Source: Shewanella denitrificans OS217 (lineage in GTDB: Bacteria; Pseudomonadota; Gammaproteobacteria; Enterobacterales; Shewanellaceae). Taken from it: a DNA stretch of 64,000 bases. The stretch lies in NCBI RefSeq assembly GCF_000013765.1, contig NC_007954.1, positions 4,464,001 to 4,528,000 on the forward strand, given 5' to 3'. This document shows positions 1 to 7,883 of this stretch, one piece after another; position 1 is the stretch's first letter, and each line of letters starts with the position of its first letter. A model generated the notes under the pieces. That model saw only the letters and a list, made by a program, of their open reading frames with translations. It ran no database searches and was not told the origin of the DNA. The position numbers and the translations under genes were made by a program.

Positions 1-500
1 CATATGACAGCAGTATTCAGCAATATACGACTGGGCAAGCGCCTGAGTTCCTAAAATTCATTGAAGATGAGGTCATTACTTTCGTTGAAAAAAACTATCG
101 CGCCGATCCCACGAAAAGAATCCTAGCGGGGCACTCCTTAGGGGCATCTTTCGGCGCTTGGGTGCTACTCACTAAACCAGAATTATTTTCCAGCTATGTA
201 TTAACTAGCCCTTCACTCTGGTTTAAAAACGATCTGATTTTTTCCCTCGAAGAGCAATATGCAACCAAAAACAAATCATTGAAGGCTAATGTTTTCATTG
301 CCACTGGTGCCTTAGAAACCCCAGAACATGGGATGAATTACCATATGGTCGATGACCATCAACGATTTTTGACCCGTTTGCGCTCGCGCAATTATCAAGG
401 ATTGCGGATCAGCGACGAGATAGTGGGCGGCACAGATCACTTCTCAACCTTCCCCGTTGGGCTAGCAAAAGGGCTTAGGTGGATCTATCAGGATTTGTAA
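1..500 (+). CDS. alpha/beta-hydrolase esterase (Fes/BesA/esterase-D-like), C-terminal part
   Basis: The reading frame is open from base 3 to the TAA at 498-500, so the gene begins before the window and only about 165 C-terminal codons are present. The nucleophile-elbow motif GHSLGA lies at about 138-155, with the catalytic Ser in the middle. It is followed by a segment (tkpelFSSYVLTSPSLWF) typical of the putative esterase family PF00756, which includes enterobactin/salmochelin esterases (IroE, BesA) and S-formylglutathione hydrolases. A late HFST segment near 435-450 probably supplies the catalytic His. Siderophore or other ester hydrolysis is a family inference; the substrate cannot be read from this fragment. 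A first internal ATG at 162 is not the true start because the catalytic Ser lies upstream of it. Confidence 0.85.
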   Translation, partial: YDSSIQQYTTGQAPEFLKFIEDEVITFVEKNYRADPTKRILAGHSLGASFGAWVLLTKPELFSSYVLTSPSLWFKNDLIFSLEEQYATKNKSLKANVFIATGALETPEHGMNYHMVDDHQRFLTRLRSRNYQGLRISDEIVGGTDHFSTFPVGLAKGLRWIYQDL

Positions 501-762
501 CCTCTCACATAACTACAGTAGCCCTACTGAGTGAGCGCTACTGGACCAAGTGCAATTGCCATTTTTTAGATTAAAAAGCACATTCAGGTGACGGCTATAA
601 TGCGAATAAACCTCTACCAGTGACCTTGTTGATCTAGGTAAGCCATTAATCTTGAGTTTAAGTAGGCAAATAGAAACGCTAACGGTGTCGTTATGGCCAG
701 CGGCGTAAACATAAACCAGGACACAAAACCTATCAATAACAGTCCATATTCCAAATAGACCA

Positions 763-770
763 TATGGGTA
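763..770. repeat. left copy of 8-bp target-site duplication
   Basis: TATGGGTA here is repeated exactly at 2063-2070, on the other side of the IS. The bases on either side differ, so the duplication is exactly 8 bp. Removing the IS and one copy restores the regulator frame. Confidence 0.9.
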
Positions 771-794
771 GGTAGTGTTCATAATTCTGTGTCA
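771..794. repeat. IS left inverted repeat
   Basis: Pairs with 2039-2062; the shared core is AATTCTGTGTCA at 783-794, with GTTC conserved further out. Confidence 0.88.
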
Positions 795-827
795 TTTCAG
801 TAAACTGTACAAAAACAGGAATGACAC

Positions 828-2030
828 ATGACTCAACCTTTTAACTTTGAACAAGCCCTTAAAGATCTTCAAGCGGGTAAAAACCTCACAGGCAAAGACA
901 GTATTCTTGGCCCCTTGATTAAACAACTTACCGAAGCGGCGCTTCAAGCCGAACTTGAGCAGCACTTGGCTCATGATGAGCAACCTAACCGCAAGAATGG
1001 TAAAACGGCTAAAACGATTAAGCACCTGTCAGGCAGCTTTGAGCTAGAAACGCCTCGCGATAGAAATGGCTCCTTCGAACCTCAGCTCATCAAGAAGAAC
1101 CAAACCACGCTCACCGATGAAATCGACCGCAAAGTGCTATCGATGTTCAGCATGGGCATGAGCTACCGCGACATCAATCAGCATGTCGAGGAGATGTACG
1201 GCATTAATGTCTCCAGTGCGACCATCAACGCCATAACAGACAAGCTCATTCCTGAGCTTAAAGCCTGGCAACAGCGCCCACTCGACAGCCACTACCCGAT
1301 TGTCTGGCTCGATGCGATACATTACAAAGTCAAAGAAGATGGCCGTTACATCAGTAAAGCGGTGTACACCCTGCTAGCCCTTAATATGCAGGGAAAAAAA
1401 GAAATACTCGGCCTGCATTTATCTGACAATGAAGGGGCTAATTACTGGTTATCTGTGCTGACCGAGCTTAATAATCGCGGCGTAAAAGACATCCTTATTG
1501 CCTGTGTTGATGGCCTGACGGGGTTTCCTGAAGCCATCGCCAGTATCTTCCCGAATACAGAGACGCAGCTGTGCGTCATTCACCAAATTCGCAACTCAAT
1601 GAAGTACGTCGCCTCGAAAAACCAGAAGGCGTTCATGGCCGATTTAAAGTGTGTTTATCGCGCGGTGAGCAAGGAAGCGGCGGAGCTAGCGTTAGATGAA
1701 CTAGAAGCGAAATGGGGCGAGGCTTACCCACTTGTTATTAATTCTTGGCGCCGTAAGTGGCACAATTTATCGCACTATTTTAAGTATCCAGAGCACATCA
1801 GAAAAGTGATTTACACCACCAATGCGGTGGAAGCGGTACACCGTCAATTTAGGAAATTAACCAAAACCAAAGGGGCTTTTCCCAATGAAAATAGCTTGTT
1901 GAAGCTACTTTATGCTGGCATATTGAACGCCTCGAATAAATGGACAATGCCCATTCACAATTGGAGCCTTTGTTTATCACAGTTAGCAATTTATTTTGAA
2001 GGGCGTTTAGACAGCGTGCTAGAAATTTAA
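828..2030 (+). CDS. IS256-family (mutator-type) DDE transposase
   Basis: A 400-residue protein of normal length for the family, which cuts and re-inserts the element that carries it. The DDE triad is readable: Asp162 in IVWLDAIHYKV, Asp228 in ILIACVDGLTGF and Glu335 in the family signature VIYTTNAVEAVHRQFRK. The N-terminal region (residues 30-120) carries the conserved basic segment ending in MFSMGMSYRDI. The start ATG follows an AGGA Shine-Dalgarno at about 817-820. No frameshift or internal stop is seen, so it is probably active. It runs antisense to the regulator gene that it split. The family call is secure; the exact IS name needs ISfinder. Confidence 0.96.
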   Translation: MTQPFNFEQALKDLQAGKNLTGKDSILGPLIKQLTEAALQAELEQHLAHDEQPNRKNGKTAKTIKHLSGSFELETPRDRNGSFEPQLIKKNQTTLTDEIDRKVLSMFSMGMSYRDINQHVEEMYGINVSSATINAITDKLIPELKAWQQRPLDSHYPIVWLDAIHYKVKEDGRYISKAVYTLLALNMQGKKEILGLHLSDNEGANYWLSVLTELNNRGVKDILIACVDGLTGFPEAIASIFPNTETQLCVIHQIRNSMKYVASKNQKAFMADLKCVYRAVSKEAAELALDELEAKWGEAYPLVINSWRRKWHNLSHYFKYPEHIRKVIYTTNAVEAVHRQFRKLTKTKGAFPNENSLLKLLYAGILNASNKWTMPIHNWSLCLSQLAIYFEGRLDSVLEI

Positions 2031-2038
2031 ACTTAACC

Positions 2039-2062
2039 TGACACAGAATTTCGAACGCCCTC
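2039..2062. repeat. IS right inverted repeat
   Basis: Reverse complement of the left end in 18 of 24 positions; the core TGACACAGAATT is at 2039-2050. Confidence 0.88.
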
Positions 2063-2070
2063 TATGGGTA
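2063..2070. repeat. right copy of 8-bp target-site duplication
   Basis: TATGGGTA, identical to 763-770; see the IS entry. Confidence 0.9.
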
Positions 2071-2402
2071 CGTCTTTTTACGTCTAAAAGAAAAAACCTC
2101 ACTATCCAAGGTTCCGACTTCCAACTTGCTGAATTTTTATCTATCACGGTAATTTCCTCTGTTAATATTGAAATATCAACGTCAAAAACAGAGGCGAGTG
2201 ACTTAAGTGTTTCCATGCTGGCATTGTTACCAGCCTCAACTCGTTGAATCGTTCTCAGGCTTAAGCCTGAAACCGTGGCCAATTGCTCCTGTGACCAATT
2301 TTTTTTATCTCTAAGTCTGCGCACTATCATACTAAGTCCCTTTCACCCGGTTTCGAACTCACTGTGTTTCGATAAAATTATGGCTATTAATGGTTTCTGT
2401 CG

Positions 2403-2433
2403 GTGACGACATCATGCCGTCACTATGACGTCA
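2403..2433. promoter_or_regulatory. cluster of GTGACG half-sites upstream of the split regulator
   Basis: GTGACG (2403-2408) and CGTCAC (2418-2423) form a 6-bp inverted repeat, followed by the 8-bp palindrome TGACGTCA (2426-2433). The cluster lies 73-103 bp upstream of the HTH regulator start (2330, minus) and about 260 bp before the hybrid kinase. This is the normal place for an autoregulatory operator, but binding is inferred only. I see nothing else distinct in the gene-free stretch 2331-2676 apart from AT-rich sequence. Confidence 0.35.
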
Positions 2434-2691
2434 CTTTTATAATCAATCTGTTAAATTAACATCATCGCCAGTATTCATACCACTACGAGCTGACTAATCT
2501 AAACCAAACGCAATAAAAATACCCCAAAGCTAAACGAGGCTAACCTGCTTAATAACCAAGGTCACTCATAAAGGTTCATCAGTGATGTCCTTACAGATAA
2601 AGAGCGCCTGCTATCAGCAAAAAATTCCGCTTCCACTCTGCAATTTCAGAATGTTAATCTATGATCCTTATTTTGAATGCGGATCCCATTA

Positions 2692-5600
2692 ATGAACTGG
2701 CTCATCGAACAGTTTCGCTACCCCGTTGACAGCCCCTTAGTTTACGGCTCTTTTGAGCCCAAACTTGTGGCACTTTCCTTTATCATCGCCATTTTTTCAT
2801 CCTTTATGGCGCTACAGATAGCGGGCCAAGCAAGCTTATTGGAACACAATTATCGTCGCCATTTATCCTTAGCGGCCGGTAGCGTGGCCTTGGGTGGTGG
2901 TGTTTGGTCCATGCATTTTATTGGCATGCTCGCCTTCGAACTTTGCACCCGAGTTGACTATTCCTTAGGGATCACCTTGATTTCCATGATCCCCAGCATT
3001 GCCGCCTCTTGGGTTGCACTAAACCTCATTAGCAAAGACAAGATCAAACCGCTACAACTGATTGTTGGTGGTGTTCTGGTGGGCTCAGGCATAGGCACTA
3101 TGCATTACACAGGCATGGCGGCGATGCAGATGTCCGCCATACTTAGGTACGACCCTTGGTTTTTTGGCCTGTCCATCATAGTGGCTGTGACCTTATCCAT
3201 ACTGGCACTGTGGATCCGTTTTGGTTTAAGCAATAGCCGCTGGCCCTTGTCCAATGTCAGCTTGAACCTCATCAGTAGTACAGTCATGGGACTTGCCATA
3301 GCGGGTATGCACTATACGGGTATGGCTGCTGCACGTTTCATCCCACCACCTGGGGTAGTACTAGAACAAGCTAACAATATCGGCTCAGGGCTACTGGCCA
3401 CAGGCGTGACCATAACCACTATCGTCATTACCGCTTTAGTCATAGCCATCAATCTCGTCCTCAAATACCGTGAAGTGTCGCAAAAGGCCTTCGCCAACGA
3501 GCAACGGCTTGAGGCCATGATGGAAACTGCCGCCGATGGTATTGTCAGCATCAATGCCAAAGGCATAATCACAAGTATAAATCAGGCCATTACCGCCATG
3601 CTTGGCTGGGACAAAGCACAACTGATTGGCCAGAATGTCTCCCTCCTGATGCCAGAGCCAGATAAGGGCCGCCATGATTCTTATCTCTCCCGTTATTTGG
3701 CGACGAATGAACCCCACATCATAGGCAATGCTCGTGAAGTCACAGCCCTTCACAAGCTAGGGCACACAGTGCCAGTCAGGCTGGCCATAGGTCATGCCAG
3801 ATTGCCAAATGAAGATGTATTTGTTGGCTTTATCTCAGACATCAGTCAACGCTTGAAGATGGAGCGAGAGCTGAAAGAAAATGAAGAAAAGTTTCGCTCT
3901 CTCATAGGCAATATTCCGGGCGCCGCCTATCGCTGCTTGGATACCGAAGGTTGGCCCATGTTGTTTGTTAGCGACGCCGTCTTCGATATTACCGGTTATC
4001 CAGCGAGCGACTTTCTGCTGCCAAATCCTGTGAGGAACATCTGTGACCTCTATCATCCCGAGCACCAAGAACTGTTGCAGTTTGATGCCGATAAAAACAA
4101 AACCTTCAGCCTGGAATATCGCATAATAAGAAGCGATGGAGAAATAAGATGGGTGCTTGAAACTGGCACCTACGTCAAAGACCCCCAAGGAAGCGTGCTG
4201 TGGATGGACGGCTTCATCATGGATATCACTCCCCGCAAGCAAATGGAGCAAGATTTGCAAAAGGCGAAAGAAGCCGCGGAGCTTGCCACCGAAGCGAAAA
4301 GCGCTTTCCTAGCCAATATGAGCCATGAAATTCGCACCCCAATGAATGCCATCATAGGTTTTAGCGATGTGATGTTGACCACTGATTTGGTGGCGGCGCA
4401 GCGTAAATATGTCACCACAATCAACGCCTCGGCTAATTCACTCTTACACTTACTGAACGATATCCTCGACAGTGCCAAGCTGGAGAAAGGCCAATTACAG
4501 CTCGAGATGCAAGATTTCTCCCTAGCTGAAGTGATAGACATGGTCACCTCAACCTTATCCATCCAAACTCGTAAAAAGCGACTGGATATCGAGCTATCCC
4601 TAGCGCCAGAGCTAGCTGAATACTATTACGGTGCGGCAGACAGACTGCGCCAAGTATTGATGAATATCGTCGGCAATGCCGTCAAGTTCACCGAAAAAGG
4701 CCAAGTGCACCTTTCGATTAAGCCCACACAGGATGGCAAAGTGTTGTTCAGCGTCCAAGATACCGGCATAGGCATAGCCAGCGATCGCATTCAGCATATT
4801 TTTGAACCTTTTACTCAGGCTGATGCTTCCATGAGCCGTCGCTTCGGTGGCACTGGACTCGGGACAAGTATAAGCAAGCAATTGGTCAACTTAATGGGCG
4901 GTGAGATCTGGGCCAGCAGTGAACTGGGTAAAGGCAGCTGCTTCGAGTTTATCCTGCCATTGAAAGCTGGAAAACCTGTCATTAAAACCCGCAAAGGCAA
5001 GGCTATCCAGCTTCCCTCTCTGAATATATTGATAGCCGATGATATGCAGCAAAATCTAGATCTGCTGCAGCTTCTGCTTGAAAATGCTGGCCACAAGGTC
5101 ACTGCTGTCACTGACGGTGCTCAAGCGGTACAGACCACCCAGCATCAGAACTTCGATCTACTCTTGATGGATGTACAAATGCCCATATTGGATGGTTTGT
5201 CGGCCACTCGTCAGATAAGAGTCAGAGAGCAAAAATCTAACTCGCCACCCTTGGCCATTATCGCCTTAACCGCAAGCGTGTTAACCGAGGATAAGCTTGC
5301 CAGCAGAAATGCCGGCATGGACGGTTTTGCCAGTAAACCTGTGGACTTCAACCTCTTGTGCTTCGAGATTGCCAGAGTGCTGGAATTGAACATCACCGCC
5401 CAAGTAAGCATAAATACCCAGATAACCAGCTGTGACAGTCAGCTGAATCAAGAGCAAGGAATAACACTCTGGGGCAGCATATCAGCTCACGTACGTGAAC
5501 TTGATACCTTTATTGAACGTTATCAAACGAGTACAGAACACTTTATCAGTCTGCTGGAAAATCAGGACTACGACACCTTGCGCCAGCTTGCCCACGCACT

Positions 5601-6039
5601 CAACGGCCTGTGTGGTAATCTTGCCATAGTGCAGTTGCCTCCTCTTTTACAGCAACTGGAACAGGCTGCAAAAAACCAAAATAAAACCGAATGCACTAGC
5701 TTAATTACAGCTTATGGGCTCAAATTCCAAACCTTAGTGCAGGCGATTACAGAGCTTGGGGCTACTGCACTGCGTAACCAGTGCCCAACCCAATTGATCT
5801 CTGAAGATGTTCTTCACCAGCCCATCACTGAGCAAGTAAACAAGCTTATCCAAGCGGCGCAGCATAATGAATATGATGAACAGAGTTTATTGCTACTGTC
5901 TCAGCACTGTACTGCATCACAAAGGCAGTGGGTCGAGCAAATCGAACAAGCGTTTGATGACTTTGAATTTGAGCAGGCATTAGCCTTACTGAACCAATTG
6001 AACTTAGATAACCGTGACGGGGAGCAAACCAATGAATGA
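2692..6039 (+). CDS. hybrid sensor histidine kinase: MHYT - PAS - PAS - HisKA - HATPase - REC - HPt
   Basis: Inner-membrane signalling kinase of 1115 residues counted from ATG 2692, which has a GGA 9 nt upstream; an ATG at 2677 has no ribosome site. Residues about 20-250 form a seven-helix MHYT sensor with the motifs MHFIGM, MHYTGM and MHYTGM; this domain is thought to bind copper and sense a diatomic gas or redox state (family proposal). Two PAS regions follow (about 270-395 and 400-520). HisKA has His545 in MSHEIRTPMNAI, HATPase has the GTGLG box near residue 723, the receiver has Asp827 in LLLMDVQMP, and a C-terminal HPt has His968 in LAHALNG. It is a full phosphorelay in one chain. Its last 8 bp overlap the HD-GYP regulator gene, its likely partner. 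Confidence 0.93.
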   Translation: MNWLIEQFRYPVDSPLVYGSFEPKLVALSFIIAIFSSFMALQIAGQASLLEHNYRRHLSLAAGSVALGGGVWSMHFIGMLAFELCTRVDYSLGITLISMIPSIAASWVALNLISKDKIKPLQLIVGGVLVGSGIGTMHYTGMAAMQMSAILRYDPWFFGLSIIVAVTLSILALWIRFGLSNSRWPLSNVSLNLISSTVMGLAIAGMHYTGMAAARFIPPPGVVLEQANNIGSGLLATGVTITTIVITALVIAINLVLKYREVSQKAFANEQRLEAMMETAADGIVSINAKGIITSINQAITAMLGWDKAQLIGQNVSLLMPEPDKGRHDSYLSRYLATNEPHIIGNAREVTALHKLGHTVPVRLAIGHARLPNEDVFVGFISDISQRLKMERELKENEEKFRSLIGNIPGAAYRCLDTEGWPMLFVSDAVFDITGYPASDFLLPNPVRNICDLYHPEHQELLQFDADKNKTFSLEYRIIRSDGEIRWVLETGTYVKDPQGSVLWMDGFIMDITPRKQMEQDLQKAKEAAELATEAKSAFLANMSHEIRTPMNAIIGFSDVMLTTDLVAAQRKYVTTINASANSLLHLLNDILDSAKLEKGQLQLEMQDFSLAEVIDMVTSTLSIQTRKKRLDIELSLAPELAEYYYGAADRLRQVLMNIVGNAVKFTEKGQVHLSIKPTQDGKVLFSVQDTGIGIASDRIQHIFEPFTQADASMSRRFGGTGLGTSISKQLVNLMGGEIWASSELGKGSCFEFILPLKAGKPVIKTRKGKAIQLPSLNILIADDMQQNLDLLQLLLENAGHKVTAVTDGAQAVQTTQHQNFDLLLMDVQMPILDGLSATRQIRVREQKSNSPPLAIIALTASVLTEDKLASRNAGMDGFASKPVDFNLLCFEIARVLELNITAQVSINTQITSCDSQLNQEQGITLWGSISAHVRELDTFIERYQTSTEHFISLLENQDYDTLRQLAHALNGLCGNLAIVQLPPLLQQLEQAAKNQNKTECTSLITAYGLKFQTLVQAITELGATALRNQCPTQLISEDVLHQPITEQVNKLIQAAQHNEYDEQSLLLLSQHCTASQRQWVEQIEQAFDDFEFEQALALLNQLNLDNRDGEQTNE

Positions 6040-7048
6040 GTTAAATCTGCAACCCCACCTCTTATTGGTCGATGATGAAGCCACTAACCTGAGAGTGTTA
6101 AAGCAAGTCTTGCAGGATGATTATCGACTCACCTTTGCCAAATCAGGAGCGGAGGCGCTGCGATTAGTTCAGGTGGACAAACCCGATCTTATTCTATTGG
6201 ATGTAATGATGCCGGACATGACAGGCTTTGAGACCTGCGAGTGGCTTAAGGCAGAAGCTGACAGTAAGGCTATCCCCATCATCTTCGTCACAGCGCTTAA
6301 AGATGCCATGGACGAAGCCAAAGGCCTTGAACTGGGCGCCGTAGATTACATCACTAAACCTATCTCACCTGCAGTGGTTAAAATCAGGGTAAAAACACAC
6401 CTTTCCTTAGTGCAGGCAGACGAGCTGAAACGCACCCGCCTAGAAGTTATCCAGCGGCTAGGTCGCGCATCCGAATATAAGGACAATGAAACAGGCTTGC
6501 ACGTGATGCGCATGAGTCACTACTCACAGGTGCTGGCGTTGGCCTATGGATTCAGTGAATCCCTGGCGGAAGAATTACTCCATGCGGCCCCCATGCATGA
6601 TCTGGGCAAGATAGGTATTCCAGATGAGATAATGCTTAAGCCCGGTAAACTGACTGCCGCCGAATTTGAAATAATGAAAACCCATCCACTGATTGGCGCA
6701 GAAATCATAGGAGAATGTGACTCGTCCCTCCTCAGCTTAGCCAAGGAGGTCGCCTTAAATCATCATGAAAAATGGGATGGCACAGGTTATCCCCATGGGC
6801 TCAAGGGTGAGCAAATCCCCATTGCAGCTAGGATAGTCGCCCTAGCAGACGTGTTTGATGCCCTCACCACCAAGCGTCCTTATAAAGAAGCTTGGCCGCT
6901 GGACAAAACCTTAGAATACCTAAAGGAACAAAGTGGTCACCATTTCGAACCTAAACTGGTGAGCCTCTTTATACAAGAGCTGGATAAGATACTGGTCATC
7001 ATGGCCCGTTGGCCCGAATTAGCCGCCGTTGACCCACAGCAAGGTTAA
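6032..7048 (+). CDS. response regulator with HD-GYP domain (cyclic-di-GMP phosphodiesterase)
   Basis: A 338-residue protein. The receiver domain (5-120) has acidic residues near the N-terminus (LLVDDE) and phospho-acceptor Asp57 in LILLDVMMP. The HD-GYP domain (about 145-325) has His189-Asp190 in MHDLGKIGIPDE, the pair HHEKWDGTGYP and the downstream ADVFDALTTKRPY, so the metal ligands and GYP loop look complete. The family hydrolyses c-di-GMP to pGpG or GMP. I chose ATG 6032 because GGGGAG lies 9 nt upstream; a GTG at 6014 in frame has no such site. The gene overlaps the kinase gene by 8 bp, so the pair is translationally coupled and probably forms one pathway from MHYT sensing to c-di-GMP level. 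Confidence 0.94.
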   Translation: MNELNLQPHLLLVDDEATNLRVLKQVLQDDYRLTFAKSGAEALRLVQVDKPDLILLDVMMPDMTGFETCEWLKAEADSKAIPIIFVTALKDAMDEAKGLELGAVDYITKPISPAVVKIRVKTHLSLVQADELKRTRLEVIQRLGRASEYKDNETGLHVMRMSHYSQVLALAYGFSESLAEELLHAAPMHDLGKIGIPDEIMLKPGKLTAAEFEIMKTHPLIGAEIIGECDSSLLSLAKEVALNHHEKWDGTGYPHGLKGEQIPIAARIVALADVFDALTTKRPYKEAWPLDKTLEYLKEQSGHHFEPKLVSLFIQELDKILVIMARWPELAAVDPQQG

Positions 7049-7251
7049 TTTGATCAACAAGGCCTTAAATGGTACCTAAACACTTCGGTGATTTAGTTAT
7101 TAAATTCAAATGAGGCCCCCTCACTGTAATATCATGTAATAGTTTTAATTATTTTTTAAATCATAATCTATTCCGCATCTTAAAATAAGATAAAGCATAA
7201 ATACTTAACTTTATAAAAGTCATAAAATTAAATTTATCCGGAGAATATGTT

Positions 7252-7521
7252 ATGTCAAATAATGAAACTATCGTTGGTGGTTGGACAGCTTACAACGCAA
7301 TCACATCTGCTGAAAGAGAAATTTTCAATAAAGCCATGGAGGGTTTTGTTGGTGTAAGTTACATGCCAGAGACGGTTTCAACCCAGGTTGTTGCGGGAAT
7401 GAATTATCGTTTTAAATGCGAAGCGTCTATGCCACCATCAGAAGTGTTATGGGAAGCAATTGTTGAAATATATCAGCCATTAAAGGGCATCCCGCACATC
7501 ACAAACATCACAAAAATATAA
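7252..7521 (+). CDS. small cystatin-like protein (possible cysteine protease inhibitor)
   Basis: An 89-residue protein with no signal peptide, preceded by GGAG 10 nt upstream. It carries GG near the N-terminus (residues 8-9), an amphipathic helix (ITSAEREIFNKAM), and the motif QVVAG in VSTQVVAGMNYRF at about residues 45-49. This order, an N-terminal Gly, a helix, then QxVxG in a hairpin loop, is that of type-1 cystatins (stefins), which block papain-like proteases. Bacterial members are rare but known by sequence. It sits alone between the HD-GYP gene and the Ser/Thr kinase gene, with its own AT-rich upstream region (7049-7251). Inhibition is inferred from the motif and not shown. Confidence 0.75.
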   Translation: MSNNETIVGGWTAYNAITSAEREIFNKAMEGFVGVSYMPETVSTQVVAGMNYRFKCEASMPPSEVLWEAIVEIYQPLKGIPHITNITKI

Positions 7522-7583
7522 TCTGTAGCAGTGGTGAGTTTGCTTTAGCTTCTATTTCCACTGTGTTTTTATATTAATAAAGC

Positions 7584-7623
7584 TCACCCGTTCTAAGCAG
7601 TATTGCTATTTCAGAACGGGTGA
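7584..7623. terminator. stem-loop after the cystatin-like gene
   Basis: TCACCCGTTCT (7584-7594) pairs perfectly with AGAACGGGTGA (7613-7623). The 18-nt loop holds a second small hairpin, AGCA-GTAT-TGCT. There is no long T run after it, so it is a weak intrinsic terminator at best, or an RNA-stabilising structure. The rest of the gene-free stretch 7522-7883 shows nothing I can name; it must hold the kinase promoter. Confidence 0.45.
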
Positions 7624-7883
7624 CGATTCTTCACAGAACGGCTACATTTAAAACCTAACCTGATATTAAAAAATAATTCCTCCCGACTCTTTCACTAACT
7701 GCAACTCTGGATCGCAACTGCCATTTTTATTTGGTCGCGACGACACTATTTAGTTTCACAATGACAACTATCGACCGTGATCAGCCCGTTAACCAATAGT
7801 CTATAAAAGAAGGTACTTTTGCTCATCAATGGATGTTAAAATCGTGTGATTAAATAAGAAGAGTACGCTTTACGCATTCAGTT

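Larger units (their letters stand above)
771..2062 (+). mobile_element. complete IS256-family insertion sequence, 1292 bp
   Basis: A single transposase gene is bounded by 24-bp imperfect inverted repeats (771-794 and 2039-2062, 18 of 24 positions equal by eye, the inner 12 AATTCTGTGTCA identical). The element is flanked by an 8-bp direct repeat, TATGGGTA, at 763-770 and 2063-2070. Size, terminal repeats and 8-bp duplication all fit the IS256 family. The intact ends, intact transposase and perfect duplication suggest a fairly recent insertion. Confidence 0.93.
614..2330 (-). pseudogene. XRE-type HTH regulator with 2TM tail, split by the IS256 element
   Basis: The 5' part runs 2330 to 2071 and encodes an N-terminal helix-turn-helix (WSQEQLATVSGLSLRTIQRVE) at residues about 12-32, preceded by a good Shine-Dalgarno (AGGGA, 2336-2342). 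The IS and one copy of its target duplication separate it from the 3' part, 770 to 614. Joining base 2071 to base 770 keeps the frame and gives 138 codons plus TAG (614-616). The restored C-terminus holds two hydrophobic stretches (LLLIGFVSWFMF and LAITTPLAFLFAY), like small HTH proteins with a 2TM domain. With the IS present, the frame instead runs into IS sequence and stops at 2019, giving a 103-aa chimera that keeps the HTH but loses the membrane tail. Truncated protein might still bind DNA. Confidence 0.85.

Noticed and set aside
513..782. 89-codon minus-strand frame left of the IS
   Set aside because: It begins inside the IS end and uses a different frame from the split regulator; the regulator frame continues instead through 770-614.
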